From an uncultured Ruminococcus sp. (GTDB taxonomy: Bacteria; Bacillota; Clostridia; Oscillospirales; Ruminococcaceae), in NCBI GenBank assembly GCA_902786965.1, contig CADAEJ010000012.1, forward strand, positions 1-32,902: 32,902 bases of DNA. Reading direction: 5' to 3'. Numbering within the stretch: position 1 is the stretch's first letter; every line of letters starts with the position of its first letter. The notes below the pieces were generated by a model. It was not told the origin of the DNA and made no database searches. It saw nothing but the letters and a program-made list of their open reading frames with translations. Below, one piece after another: positions 8,041-15,008 of this stretch. A program made the translations under genes and the position numbers.

Positions 8041-8150
8041 CACCGCCGCAGCCGAATGATCTTTGCCCGCAGTACATTTTGCGACATCTGCATTACCTCC
8101 TTTTCATCGGTAAAAGCATTATATTATAACCCTGTGCATTTTTCGATCCC
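8040..8150 (-). other. Possible tiny gene: promoter, AAGGAGG site and short reading frames before a terminator
   Basis: On the minus strand TCGAAA-17-TATAAT is followed by AAGGAGGTAATGCAGATG, a near-perfect ribosome site with ATGs. The frame from these ATGs (MSQNVLRAKIIRLRRCC..) runs through the terminator, which is unlikely. A second frame, without a start codon, reads ADVAKCTAGKDHSAAAVLQ and stops 3 nt before the terminator stem, as a real gene would. A one-base break between start and body would explain both. No family recognised. Confidence 0.35.
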
Positions 8151-8183
8151 ATATGCAAGCGAAAACACCACGATCACCTGACG

Positions 8184-8256
8184 GCAGTATACTACAATTT
8201 AAGGGGGATCTGTAGTATATGCTGCAAAACTTCCGATGAATGTAGTAAATGCTACA
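8184..8256. repeat. Cluster of TGTAGTA boxes upstream of the 27-codon gene
   Basis: Three related boxes: 8184-8196 (GCAGTATACTACA, inverted), 8211-8226 (TGTAGTATATGCTGCA) and 8241-8256 (TGTAGTAAATGCTACA). Boxes 2 and 3 match at 14 of 16 positions and start 30 bp apart. Box 1 forms an inverted repeat with box 2. This looks like a set of operator sites. TGTAGTA/TACTACA half-sites resemble BlaI/MecI-type operators, but no such regulator gene is in the window. Confidence 0.6.
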
Positions 8257-8276
8257 CAACACAGATCATCTGTCTA

Positions 8277-8305
8277 TTGTGTTTTGCGCAAAACAGATGT
8301 ATTAT
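8277..8305 (+). promoter_or_regulatory. Predicted promoter with a 14-bp palindrome in the spacer
   Basis: TTGTGT (8277-8282) and TATTAT (8300-8305) are 17 bp apart. The perfect palindrome GTTTTGCGCAAAAC occupies 8281-8294, between the two elements, where a repressor would block polymerase. It drives the small ORF at 8353. Confidence 0.55.
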
Positions 8306-8352
8306 AAAATCACAGAAAGAGACAACAACAAAAAATAAAAGGAGGAAACACA

Positions 8353-8436
8353 ATGATCTTTTCCGCATTTATTCTCTGTGCAATGGTAGGTATCGCAGCA
8401 GGCCTTATGACCGCCGCCAATGAAAGCGAAACCTAA
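8353..8436 (+). CDS. 27-aa hydrophobic small protein
   Basis: ATG at 8353 follows a strong site (AAAGGAGG, ending 8 nt upstream). The peptide begins MIFSAFILCAMVGIAAGLMT and ends AANESET, i.e. one membrane helix of about 19 residues with a short charged tail. It has its own promoter with a spacer palindrome and its own strong terminator 40 bp after the stop, so it appears to be a complete monocistronic gene although far below usual length cut-offs. No family is recognised. Small single-helix peptides include type I toxins, membrane-complex subunits and signalling peptides, and nothing here separates these. The TGTAGTA boxes upstream suggest tight regulation. Confidence 0.65.
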   Translation: MIFSAFILCAMVGIAAGLMTAANESET

Positions 8437-8475
8437 TAACCAGCTTAAAGCAGAAAGCAAATCATAATAATAAAT

Positions 8476-8519
8476 CAGCAGCTCTGTGAGGGACTACCTT
8501 AACAAAGCTGCTGTTTTTT
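8476..8519 (+). terminator. Terminator of the 27-codon gene
   Basis: CAGCAGCTCTGT pairs with ACAAAGCTGCTG (one mismatch) around a 14-nt loop, followed by six T. The reverse reading may also serve the gene ending at 8562. Confidence 0.85.
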
Positions 8520-8561
8520 CATATGTGATCGTCTGCGAAATATCGCCGCACATAAAAGCGG

Positions 8562-11492
8562 TCAGACAGAGTGCTTTGCAACCACCGTAACGTGTGCGTT
8601 GGGAACAGCACTTGTTCCGCCGAATGTGGTGATCTTATCCACTCTTTTTTGCTTGAGATAAGCTTTCTGTTTATCAAGCAGATTCAGTGTCTTTGCTTTG
8701 CCGTTGATAAGAAACAGCGGAGCATTGTTCTTTGCTGCGTAAACGCCTCCCGTAAGAGCATCGGGGAAGTCCATTCCCGTGGCAATACACAGCATATTGC
8801 CATACAGAAGGGACTTGAACATATCGTTTATTGCAGCGCAGGTCTCGAACCTGTTCGCACCTGCTGCTCTTATAGGCTTAACACCGAGTGCACCACCTGC
8901 TTTTTTCATCATATCGTCAGAGATAACGCCCGTGCCGCCGATGACATAAGCGATTTTTACTGTACCTGCCTTTTTGAGCTTGGCAAGGTACGCCGCTGTG
9001 TCTGCATTGAGGCTGCCGCTTGTTGTAAGGTAGATAACAGGCGCGTTAAGGCGCGCTGCGATCGGGCTGACAGACAAAGCATCGGCATAGTTCAGTCCGT
9101 ATACAAAGAACACTTCCACGGGTGCTTTTTTATCCTTTTCCTGCATTTTCTCAGCTATCTTCACTGCGGTCTCAAATCTTGTTTTGCCTGCGATACGCTC
9201 GGTCTTGAGCTTGTTGTCTTCAAGTATCTTTTCGACCTTTTCGCTGATAACGGCAGTGCCGCCGAGAATAATGGCTTTTGTCGCACCGAGCCGCTTGATC
9301 TCTGCAAGGGTCGCGTCCGGCAGATTGTCTTTTGCGGTCAGAAGTATCGGCGTGGAGAGCTTGACTGCAAGCGGTACACCTGCAAGCGCATCTGCGTAGT
9401 TCAAGCCGTATGCGAGTATAACAGTATCAGACTTGCCGGTGAATGAAGCACCGGAGATCTCCGCTGCTGTGGCATATCTGTCAGCACCTGCAAGGCGGAT
9501 GACAGCATCCTTGACTGTCTTGCTCTCGCTCGCCTGGCAGACCGTGCATTTTCTCGTCATTGTCGATGTGCCTTTTTCAACGTTGAACGCCGTGGTCGTC
9601 CAGTCCGAGAATTTATGTCCTGTTGCGTAGAGGATGGTCCATTCAGGGAATAACTCGTTCTTGCCGTTCTTATCCGAGAAGTACTTTTGGCATCTTGTAC
9701 AGTACCAGTAAGCAATATTGCCGTTTGCTGTACAGGTCGCAGGCTTTGCAGCAACTGCGGCAAGAGAGTGCCCTATCGGCTCGATGACCGTGCTTGCAAG
9801 GGTTATCTCGTTTCTGCCGCTGCTGTCAGAGAAACACTTATTGCAGGTCGTGCAGTACCAGTATGGCTCGTTTCCCTTTTCGGTGCAGGTCGCAGCCTTT
9901 GCTGATACGCCTGTAAGCCTCTTGTGCTTTGCCTTGATGATCACGGTATCTCTGGTTGTGCTGGTCGTGGCTATATCATTCAGGTAGTATTTTCCGTCAA
10001 GAGTCCAGTATTCAATGTTTCCGTCCTGTGTGCAGGTCTCAGCCTTGGCAGGATAATGCTTGATGCCGTCAAGCAGCCTGGTGGTAAGTCCGTTATCCGC
10101 TGCATACTTTTCGGCTGCCGTGCCTTTAAAGCATCTGATAGTATATTTGTCTTCCTTTGTATCATCACTGTATCCCAGTGCCTTGCTTCCGATAGAAGTT
10201 ACACTCGGCCTGAGGGTTATCACACGGATACCTGTGTCGTTAAATGCCATTTTGCCAATGCTTTCAACGCTTTCGGGGATCGTAACGCTTGTAAGATAAA
10301 GGCATATATGGAATGCGTAGTCCCTGATCTTTGTGACAGTCGGGAGTATCGTTACATCTCTTTTTCCGTTCGGGCAAACTACCAGTTCGGTTTTGCTCTT
10401 GTTGTACACTACACCATCGACCGAGCAAAACTGCTTGTTATCGGGGTCAACATTTATGTCCGTAAGATCTGTACACCAGGCAAACGCATCAGTGCCGATA
10501 CTTGTAACACTCTTTGGTATGGTCATGCTTGTAAGCTCACTCGCACGGAAGGCATTGTCGCCGATCTTTGTAACGGTGTCGGGTATGCTTATGCTTGTAA
10601 CGGTCGAGAAATGCGAATATGTAAGATCGTTGTCAAACGCATGTTCATTGATATATCTAACGCCGCTGGGGATAGTGACCTTGCCGCTGCATGCTGAACC
10701 GTCGATAAGTATATTATTCACAACGACCAGCGGGCTGTGCTTTTGCTGTGTCTTGAGCCATTCGGTACCCGTAAATGCGTGACCGCCGATATTTGTAAGC
10801 GTGCTTGGGATACTTATTACCGAAAGCTTTGTGCAGGCATAAAATGCATCCTGACCAAGTCTTTTAACACTGGAGGGTATCACAACGCTTGTAAGGTTCT
10901 CACAATCATAAAAAGCCTGACTGCCGATATTTACAACACCGTTTGGGATAGATATGGTTTTAAAGCCTGAACAGTGAGCAAAGGCATAATTGCCGATATT
11001 TGTAACGCTGCTCGTGACAGCTATGTCTTTGAGCGACGAGCAGTTGGAGAAGGCAAAATTGCCAATGCTCGTAACGCTGTTTGGTATATTCACATTGTAA
11101 ATATTTGTGCAGTACGAGAATGCTTGATTGCCAATGCTCGTAACGCTGCTCGGGATAGTTACGTTCCTGAGTGACTGACAGCCGTAGAACATACGGTCGC
11201 CAATGTTTGTAACACCCGATTTGATAACGATAGAGGTGATACTGTCTACATAGTCGTGAAACGGAGAAGGTACACTGTTTGTATAATTATACATCTTTCC
11301 TGTACCAACGATAGTCAGATTTCCGTCACTCAAAGACCATTTGACATTGTCACCGCACTTGCCCGTTATCGGTAAGCTTGCCGCAGATGCAGCGATGTCA
11401 CTGCTTTGCGCAAACGAGTTTTCGGGCAATGCCGCCGCGCTGCAAAGCATCATACACATCGCAAGCACTGCGGATAAAATTCTTTTTTTCAT
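8562..11492 (-). CDS. Secreted BspA-type LRR protein with cysteine-pair repeats and three CWB2 repeats
   Basis: 976 residues. The ATG at 11492 follows AAGGGGG. Residues 1-37 form a signal peptide (MKKRILSAVLAMCMMLC.., then AAS). LRR_5/BspA repeats run about 60-470, many containing 'SVTSIGN.AFS.C..L'. Residues about 485-655 hold three to four Cys-rich repeats with the pattern ATCTxxGN..YWYCTxCxKxFSD, where each CxxC pair could bind metal. Three CWB2 repeats close the protein (RLAGADRY at 666, then RIAGKTRF and RAAGANRF). The role is wall-bound display, by analogy with CWB2 proteins of C. difficile; the ligand is unknown. It is transcribed alone from a consensus promoter at 11531-11559 and points away from the MarR operon. 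Function of the Cys-pair repeats is not known to me. Confidence 0.93.
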   Translation of the reverse strand: MKKRILSAVLAMCMMLCSAAALPENSFAQSSDIAASAASLPITGKCGDNVKWSLSDGNLTIVGTGKMYNYTNSVPSPFHDYVDSITSIVIKSGVTNIGDRMFYGCQSLRNVTIPSSVTSIGNQAFSYCTNIYNVNIPNSVTSIGNFAFSNCSSLKDIAVTSSVTNIGNYAFAHCSGFKTISIPNGVVNIGSQAFYDCENLTSVVIPSSVKRLGQDAFYACTKLSVISIPSTLTNIGGHAFTGTEWLKTQQKHSPLVVVNNILIDGSACSGKVTIPSGVRYINEHAFDNDLTYSHFSTVTSISIPDTVTKIGDNAFRASELTSMTIPKSVTSIGTDAFAWCTDLTDINVDPDNKQFCSVDGVVYNKSKTELVVCPNGKRDVTILPTVTKIRDYAFHICLYLTSVTIPESVESIGKMAFNDTGIRVITLRPSVTSIGSKALGYSDDTKEDKYTIRCFKGTAAEKYAADNGLTTRLLDGIKHYPAKAETCTQDGNIEYWTLDGKYYLNDIATTSTTRDTVIIKAKHKRLTGVSAKAATCTEKGNEPYWYCTTCNKCFSDSSGRNEITLASTVIEPIGHSLAAVAAKPATCTANGNIAYWYCTRCQKYFSDKNGKNELFPEWTILYATGHKFSDWTTTAFNVEKGTSTMTRKCTVCQASESKTVKDAVIRLAGADRYATAAEISGASFTGKSDTVILAYGLNYADALAGVPLAVKLSTPILLTAKDNLPDATLAEIKRLGATKAIILGGTAVISEKVEKILEDNKLKTERIAGKTRFETAVKIAEKMQEKDKKAPVEVFFVYGLNYADALSVSPIAARLNAPVIYLTTSGSLNADTAAYLAKLKKAGTVKIAYVIGGTGVISDDMMKKAGGALGVKPIRAAGANRFETCAAINDMFKSLLYGNMLCIATGMDFPDALTGGVYAAKNNAPLFLINGKAKTLNLLDKQKAYLKQKRVDKITTFGGTSAVPNAHVTVVAKHSV

Positions 11493-11530
11493 TTATTTAC
11501 CCCCTTGGTTGTTTTTCATCAACATTTTTA

Positions 11531-11559
11531 ATTATACTATTATGATTTATAATTGTCAA
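11531..11559 (-). promoter_or_regulatory. Full-consensus SigA promoter of the 8562-11492 gene
   Basis: On the minus strand TTGACA (11559-11554) and TATAAT (11536-11531) are exactly 17 bp apart, about 40 bp from the ATG. A perfect consensus implies strong expression. Confidence 0.85.
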
Positions 11560-11671
11560 TTGGCTCCAAAGATATTTACACATTTCACAGATTTGTAAAC
11601 GCTTATGAAAAGGGAAGTGGTCACATCACCGAATGCCGCCGCATTCTTTTATGAATCATCATAATTTCGTG

Positions 11672-11700
11672 TTGAATTGTTAACAAAAGAGAGTTATAAT
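11672..11700 (+). promoter_or_regulatory. Promoter of the MarR-glutathione peroxidase-radical SAM operon
   Basis: TTGAAT (11672-11677) and TATAAT (11695-11700) with a 17-bp spacer. An in-frame ATG at 11708 lies at the expected transcription start and is not the translation start. Confidence 0.8.
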
Positions 11701-11711
11701 TTCTACAATGG

Positions 11712-11736
11712 TTGCGCACAATATTATAGCGCACAA
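11712..11736 (+). promoter_or_regulatory. Probable MarR/OhrR-type operator at the operon start
   Basis: GCGCACAA occurs at 11714-11721 and again at 11729-11736, 15 bp apart. The 25-bp block TTGCGCAC..ATT..GCGCACAA is also an imperfect palindrome. It begins 11 bp after the -10 element, so a bound repressor would block transcription. TTGCGC-type palindromes are typical of OhrR-like MarR proteins, and the first gene of the operon is a MarR protein, suggesting autorepression. Confidence 0.6.
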
Positions 11737-11764
11737 CAAGTCACTAAACAAGGAAGGTGCATCT

Positions 11765-12217
11765 ATGGCAGATATACAGAATAAATATGACTGCATAAGG
11801 CTCGGTAACCAGCTTTGCTTTCCCCTGTATGCCTGTGCAAAAGAGGTCGTGCGGCAGTACCGCAAGCCGCTTGAAGCGCTTGGGCTTACCTATACGCAGT
11901 ACGTTGTTATGATGGTTCTGTGGGAGCACGGCGCAATGACCGAGGGCGAGCTTGGCAAGCTGGTGCATCTTGATTCGGGAACACTTGCACCGCTGCTGAA
12001 GCGGCTTGAAAAGCAGGGGATGATAAACCGTACCCGCCCTGATGATAACGAGAGAAAGCTGCTCATATCGCTCACCGAGCAGGGCGAAGCACTCAAGGAA
12101 AAGGCTGTAAACTTACCGCCGTCAATGCACGGCTGCATCGACCTTGACCAGGATGAACTCATACAGTTAAAAAAGCTGCTTGATAAAGTACTTATGAGAA
12201 TGGAGGAAGAAAAATGA
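11765..12217 (+). CDS. MarR-family transcriptional regulator (OhrR-like)
   Basis: 150 residues from ATG 11765, which follows AAGGAAGG by 7-8 nt; the longer frame from 11708 would start at the transcription start itself. The protein begins MADIQNKYDCIRLGNQLCFP, then ACAKEVVRQYRKPLEALGLTY, and carries the winged-helix segment 'LTYTQYVVMMVLWE..MTEGELGK.VHLDSGTLAPLLKRLE..GMI.R.R..DNERK'. This matches OhrR/MarR regulators, including a Cys near residue 10-18 where peroxide-sensing OhrR proteins have their reactive cysteine (YDCIRL here). Its stop overlaps the start of the glutathione peroxidase gene (ATGA). Likely role: repress its own operon until peroxide oxidises it. The sensing residue is an inference. 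Confidence 0.9.
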   Translation: MADIQNKYDCIRLGNQLCFPLYACAKEVVRQYRKPLEALGLTYTQYVVMMVLWEHGAMTEGELGKLVHLDSGTLAPLLKRLEKQGMINRTRPDDNERKLLISLTEQGEALKEKAVNLPPSMHGCIDLDQDELIQLKKLLDKVLMRMEEEK

Positions 12218-12753
12218 TCTACGACTATAAGATAACCACAGGCAAGGGCGAAACAATGGACCTCTCCGACTACAAGGGCAAGGTCATTATGATCGTCAAT
12301 ACCGCAACGGGCTGCGGCTTTACGCCACAGTACGAGCCTATCGAGAAAATGTACCGTGACTATCACGATAAGGGTCTTGAGATCGTTGATATCCCGTGCA
12401 ATCAGTTCGGCGCGCAGGCACCCGGAACAGATGACGAGATACATCAGTTCTGTACACTGCATTACAACACCACATTCCCCCGGATGAAAAAGGCAGATGT
12501 CAACGGAGAAAACGAGCTGCCGCTTTATACCTACCTCAAATCCCAAAAAGGCTTTGAAGGCTTTGGCGAGCATCAGCTTTCGGCACTTCTGAGCGATATG
12601 CTCTCAAAGGCTGATCCCGATTGGGATAAAAAGCCCGATATAAAATGGAACTTCACCAAATTCATTATTGACCGCGAGGGAAATGTTGCAGCAAGATTTG
12701 AACCGACTGCTGATATGTCGCAGGTCGAAGCGTGCGTGAAAGCACTTCTTTAA
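12214..12753 (+). CDS. Glutathione peroxidase family thiol peroxidase
   Basis: 179 residues. The start ATG overlaps the MarR stop by ATGA and is preceded by GGAGG. Family signatures are intact: NTATGCGFTPQY with the peroxidatic Cys34 (the selenocysteine position in animal enzymes, here Cys), DIPCNQFGAQ with the conserved Gln, and KWNFTKFIID with the conserved Trp and Asn. Bacterial Cys enzymes of this family usually use thioredoxin rather than glutathione to reduce peroxides. Coupling with a MarR/OhrR-like regulator fits an oxidative stress response in an anaerobe. Confidence 0.95.
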   Translation: MIYDYKITTGKGETMDLSDYKGKVIMIVNTATGCGFTPQYEPIEKMYRDYHDKGLEIVDIPCNQFGAQAPGTDDEIHQFCTLHYNTTFPRMKKADVNGENELPLYTYLKSQKGFEGFGEHQLSALLSDMLSKADPDWDKKPDIKWNFTKFIIDREGNVAARFEPTADMSQVEACVKALL

Positions 12754-12787
12754 GGAGCAAAGCATATGAAGGTCACCGGTGATAAAA

Positions 12788-13888
12788 ATGAATGAGAACT
12801 TTGACTTGCAGAATTATCTCATCGAAGGCGTTGAGAGAGTTGTAAAGGAAGCGATAAAGGCAACCTTGAAAAATCCAAGAGAGAGTGCATTTATGCTGAA
12901 ATTTGCCAAGGCTGCCGGTGCTGCTTCAAAAAAGCGCCGTGCCGCCGAGGATAACGGCGAGCATATCCCGCCTTTTCTGATAGCGAGCATTACCAGCAAG
13001 TGCAATCTGCATTGTGCAGGCTGCTATTCGCGCTGCAATCATGCCACTACCGATACAGAACCCGTCTGTCAGTTGACAAGTGAGGAGTGGCTGCGCATCT
13101 TTGATGAAGCCGATGAACTCGGTATCAGCTTTATCCTGCTCGCAGGCGGTGAGCCGATGATAAGGCGCGACATCATCGAGGCGGCGGGCAAAAAGCAGAA
13201 TATCCTTTTCCCGATATTCACAAACGGCACATACATTGATGAAAAGTATTTTACCCTGCTCAACAAATGCCGCAATCTTGTACCGATAATGAGCATCGAG
13301 GGCAACAGGGAAATAACCGATAACAGACGCGGGAAAGGCATCTACGATAAGCTTATCGCAAATATGGAGGAGTTCAAAAAGCGCGGACTTGTATTCGGTG
13401 CATCTGTCACCGTCACAACGCAAAACTATAAGCAGGTCACCTCGGACGAATTCCTGAACAGCCTGTCCGAAAGAGGCTGCAAGGCTGTTATCTTTGTGGA
13501 ATATGTTCCCGTAACAACGGAAAGTGCAGAGCTTGCACCGTCAGATGAACAGCGTGAATACCTGATGTCACAGATACAGCGCCTCCGTGAGCAGCGTCCC
13601 GAAATGGTCTACATAGCATTCCCGGGCGATGAAAAAAGCTCGGGCGGCTGCGTGGCAGCAGGCAGAGGATTTTTCCATATCAACTCACACGGCGGAGCAG
13701 AGCCTTGCCCCTTCTCGCCGTATTCCGATGTCAATATCAGAAACAGCTCACTGAAGGCAGCTATGAACTCGCCGCTGTTCAAAGCGCTGCAAAGCGGAGA
13801 GATACTGCTTGACGACCACGAGGGCGGCTGTGTCCTTTACGAGAAAAGAGAGCTTGTAGAAGCTATCCTTGCCAATAGCGCAAGGTGA
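12788..13888 (+). CDS. Radical SAM protein with C-terminal cysteine cluster
   Basis: 366 residues. ATG 12788 is preferred because GGTGAT, complementary to the 16S rRNA tail, lies 4 nt before it; a GTG at 12779 in the same frame is an alternative. The radical SAM motif is SKCNLHCAGC (CxxxCxxC) near residue 70, followed by LAGGEPM for SAM binding. Later cysteines in SSGGCVAAGRG, AEPCPFSP and EGGCVLYE resemble a SPASM/twitch site for an extra cluster. The family covers peptide and cofactor maturases, and the substrate is unknown. It is third in the MarR-peroxidase operon, 34 bp after the peroxidase. A 9-codon ORF (12766-12795) with a strong GGAG site overlaps the start and could be a leader. Confidence 0.88.
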   Translation: MNENFDLQNYLIEGVERVVKEAIKATLKNPRESAFMLKFAKAAGAASKKRRAAEDNGEHIPPFLIASITSKCNLHCAGCYSRCNHATTDTEPVCQLTSEEWLRIFDEADELGISFILLAGGEPMIRRDIIEAAGKKQNILFPIFTNGTYIDEKYFTLLNKCRNLVPIMSIEGNREITDNRRGKGIYDKLIANMEEFKKRGLVFGASVTVTTQNYKQVTSDEFLNSLSERGCKAVIFVEYVPVTTESAELAPSDEQREYLMSQIQRLREQRPEMVYIAFPGDEKSSGGCVAAGRGFFHINSHGGAEPCPFSPYSDVNIRNSSLKAAMNSPLFKALQSGEILLDDHEGGCVLYEKRELVEAILANSAR

Positions 13889-13970
13889 AAACAGACCGTG
13901 GTGTGTCGTTAAGTGCGGAAATGCCTATCATTTCTATGAAAAGAAAACGCTTGACAGCGGCGCCGTATGC

Positions 13971-13999
13971 TTGACGTGACCGAAAAAATGCAGTATACT
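13971..13999 (+). promoter_or_regulatory. Promoter of the 14039-14494 gene
   Basis: TTGACG (13971-13976) and TATACT (13994-13999), 17-bp spacer, 40 bp before the ATG. Confidence 0.75.
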
Positions 14000-14038
14000 T
14001 AAAGCAGCGCCGCTATGCGTTTGAAACGGAGTGATATT

Positions 14039-14494
14039 ATGTTTATCGATCGATACAAATATATGAGGATACAGGGAAAAGCCCTTGCAAGAAACACCAT
14101 GTATGCAAAGGGCGTTTTCAGTATGTGCTGGCAGCTTATCCAGCAGGACGTAATGGATGACGAGGACAAGGAGCTGTACCTCGAGATCGACAGCTGGTTT
14201 GCCGAAAATCTCCCGTGGCCGCCGCAGTGCAAGCGCCGCGAGCCTGTCATCTGCTGGTTCAAAACAGAGAACTCCGATGAGATGCTAAAGATGATCCGCC
14301 CGGCTTTGTGGCTGCTTGAAAAGTATGACCACCCCTATTATCTGGTCTATACAAACTCCCCGGGGGAGATCGTCTACGAGGATCAGTACCAGATAGTTGC
14401 CAGGACCGACGGCTATCTTCAGATAGATGATCCCCAGCCCTCGTGGTCACCCGATGACGGCGAAGAAAGTGATGAGGCTGAAACAAACAAGTAA
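14039..14494 (+). CDS. Hypothetical protein, 151 aa, acidic C-terminus
   Basis: The ATG at 14039 follows GGAG by 9 nt; an in-frame ATG eight codons earlier (14015) lies too close to the promoter. The protein is soluble, with no signal peptide or membrane helix, rich in Trp and Tyr in the middle (SWFAENLPWPPQ, ICWFKTEN, ALWLLEKYDHPYYLVYTN) and ending in an acidic tail (SWSPDDGEESDEAETNK). It has its own promoter and a terminator 14 bp downstream, so it is monocistronic. I do not recognise a family. Confidence 0.75.
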   Translation: MFIDRYKYMRIQGKALARNTMYAKGVFSMCWQLIQQDVMDDEDKELYLEIDSWFAENLPWPPQCKRREPVICWFKTENSDEMLKMIRPALWLLEKYDHPYYLVYTNSPGEIVYEDQYQIVARTDGYLQIDDPQPSWSPDDGEESDEAETNK

Positions 14495-14507
14495 TGTACA
14501 CAAATTC

Positions 14508-14538
14508 AAAGAGCTTACCCGTGCGGATAAGCTCTTTT
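14508..14538. terminator. Bidirectional terminator
   Basis: AAGAGCTTACCC/GGATAAGCTCTT stem with a 4-nt loop. T residues follow on the plus strand and A residues precede it. It serves the gene ending at 14494 and the ptsI remnant ending at 14543. Confidence 0.8.
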
Positions 14539-14542
14539 TCAT

Positions 14543-15008
14543 TTACTTTGACAGGTCAAGCGACCGTATTTTTTCACGCAGCGGCAGTACAAACGGCGCA
14601 GATACCGAAAGCTCGTCAATATCCATCCGCAAAAATGTTTCCGTGAGCGAAAGGTCGGCTGCAAGTTCGCCGCATATGCCTATCCATGCACCGCTTGCGT
14701 GAGCATTTTTTGCCGACATCTCTATCAGGCGCAGTATCGCCTCGTGGTGCGTGTCCGCAAATTGTTCCAGCGCAGGATTTTGTCTGTCGCAGGCAAGCGT
14801 GTACTGCGTGAGGTCATTTGTGCCCACGCTGAAAAAATCGACCATCGGCGCAAGCCTGTCGCTTATTATCGCCGCCGCGGGAGTCTCTATCATAATGCCG
14901 ATCTCGACATTTTCGCAAAAGCGTATACCCTCGCCGCTAAGATCATTTCTGACCTTTTCGCAGATCTGTCTGATCCTTTCAATCTCACCGACACTTGTTA
15001 TCATCGGG
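14543..15008 (-). pseudogene. ptsI: ptsI 3' fragment (phosphotransferase system enzyme I, C-terminal part)
   Basis: About 154 residues of the PEP-binding domain of enzyme I, starting at PMITSVGEIERI (normally MFPMISSVEEI). It retains GIMIETPAA, SVGTNDLTQYTLACDR and WIGICGELAAD with the catalytic Cys, and ends SLDLSK. The open frame upstream of this point is only a wrong-frame reading of the sucrose hydrolase fragment, so the fragment has no start and lacks its phospho-His domain. Intact enzyme I is about 540-570 residues. It is fused at about 15003-15010 to the 5' part of a GH32 gene. It is a deletion remnant and is not expected to function. Confidence 0.85.

Noticed and set aside
8184-8256. 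BlaI/MecI operator assigned by sequence
   Set aside because: The half-sites resemble TACTACA/TGTAGTA, but spacing differs from the known compact palindrome and no BlaI/MecI gene is in view, so only 'operator-like boxes' is claimed.
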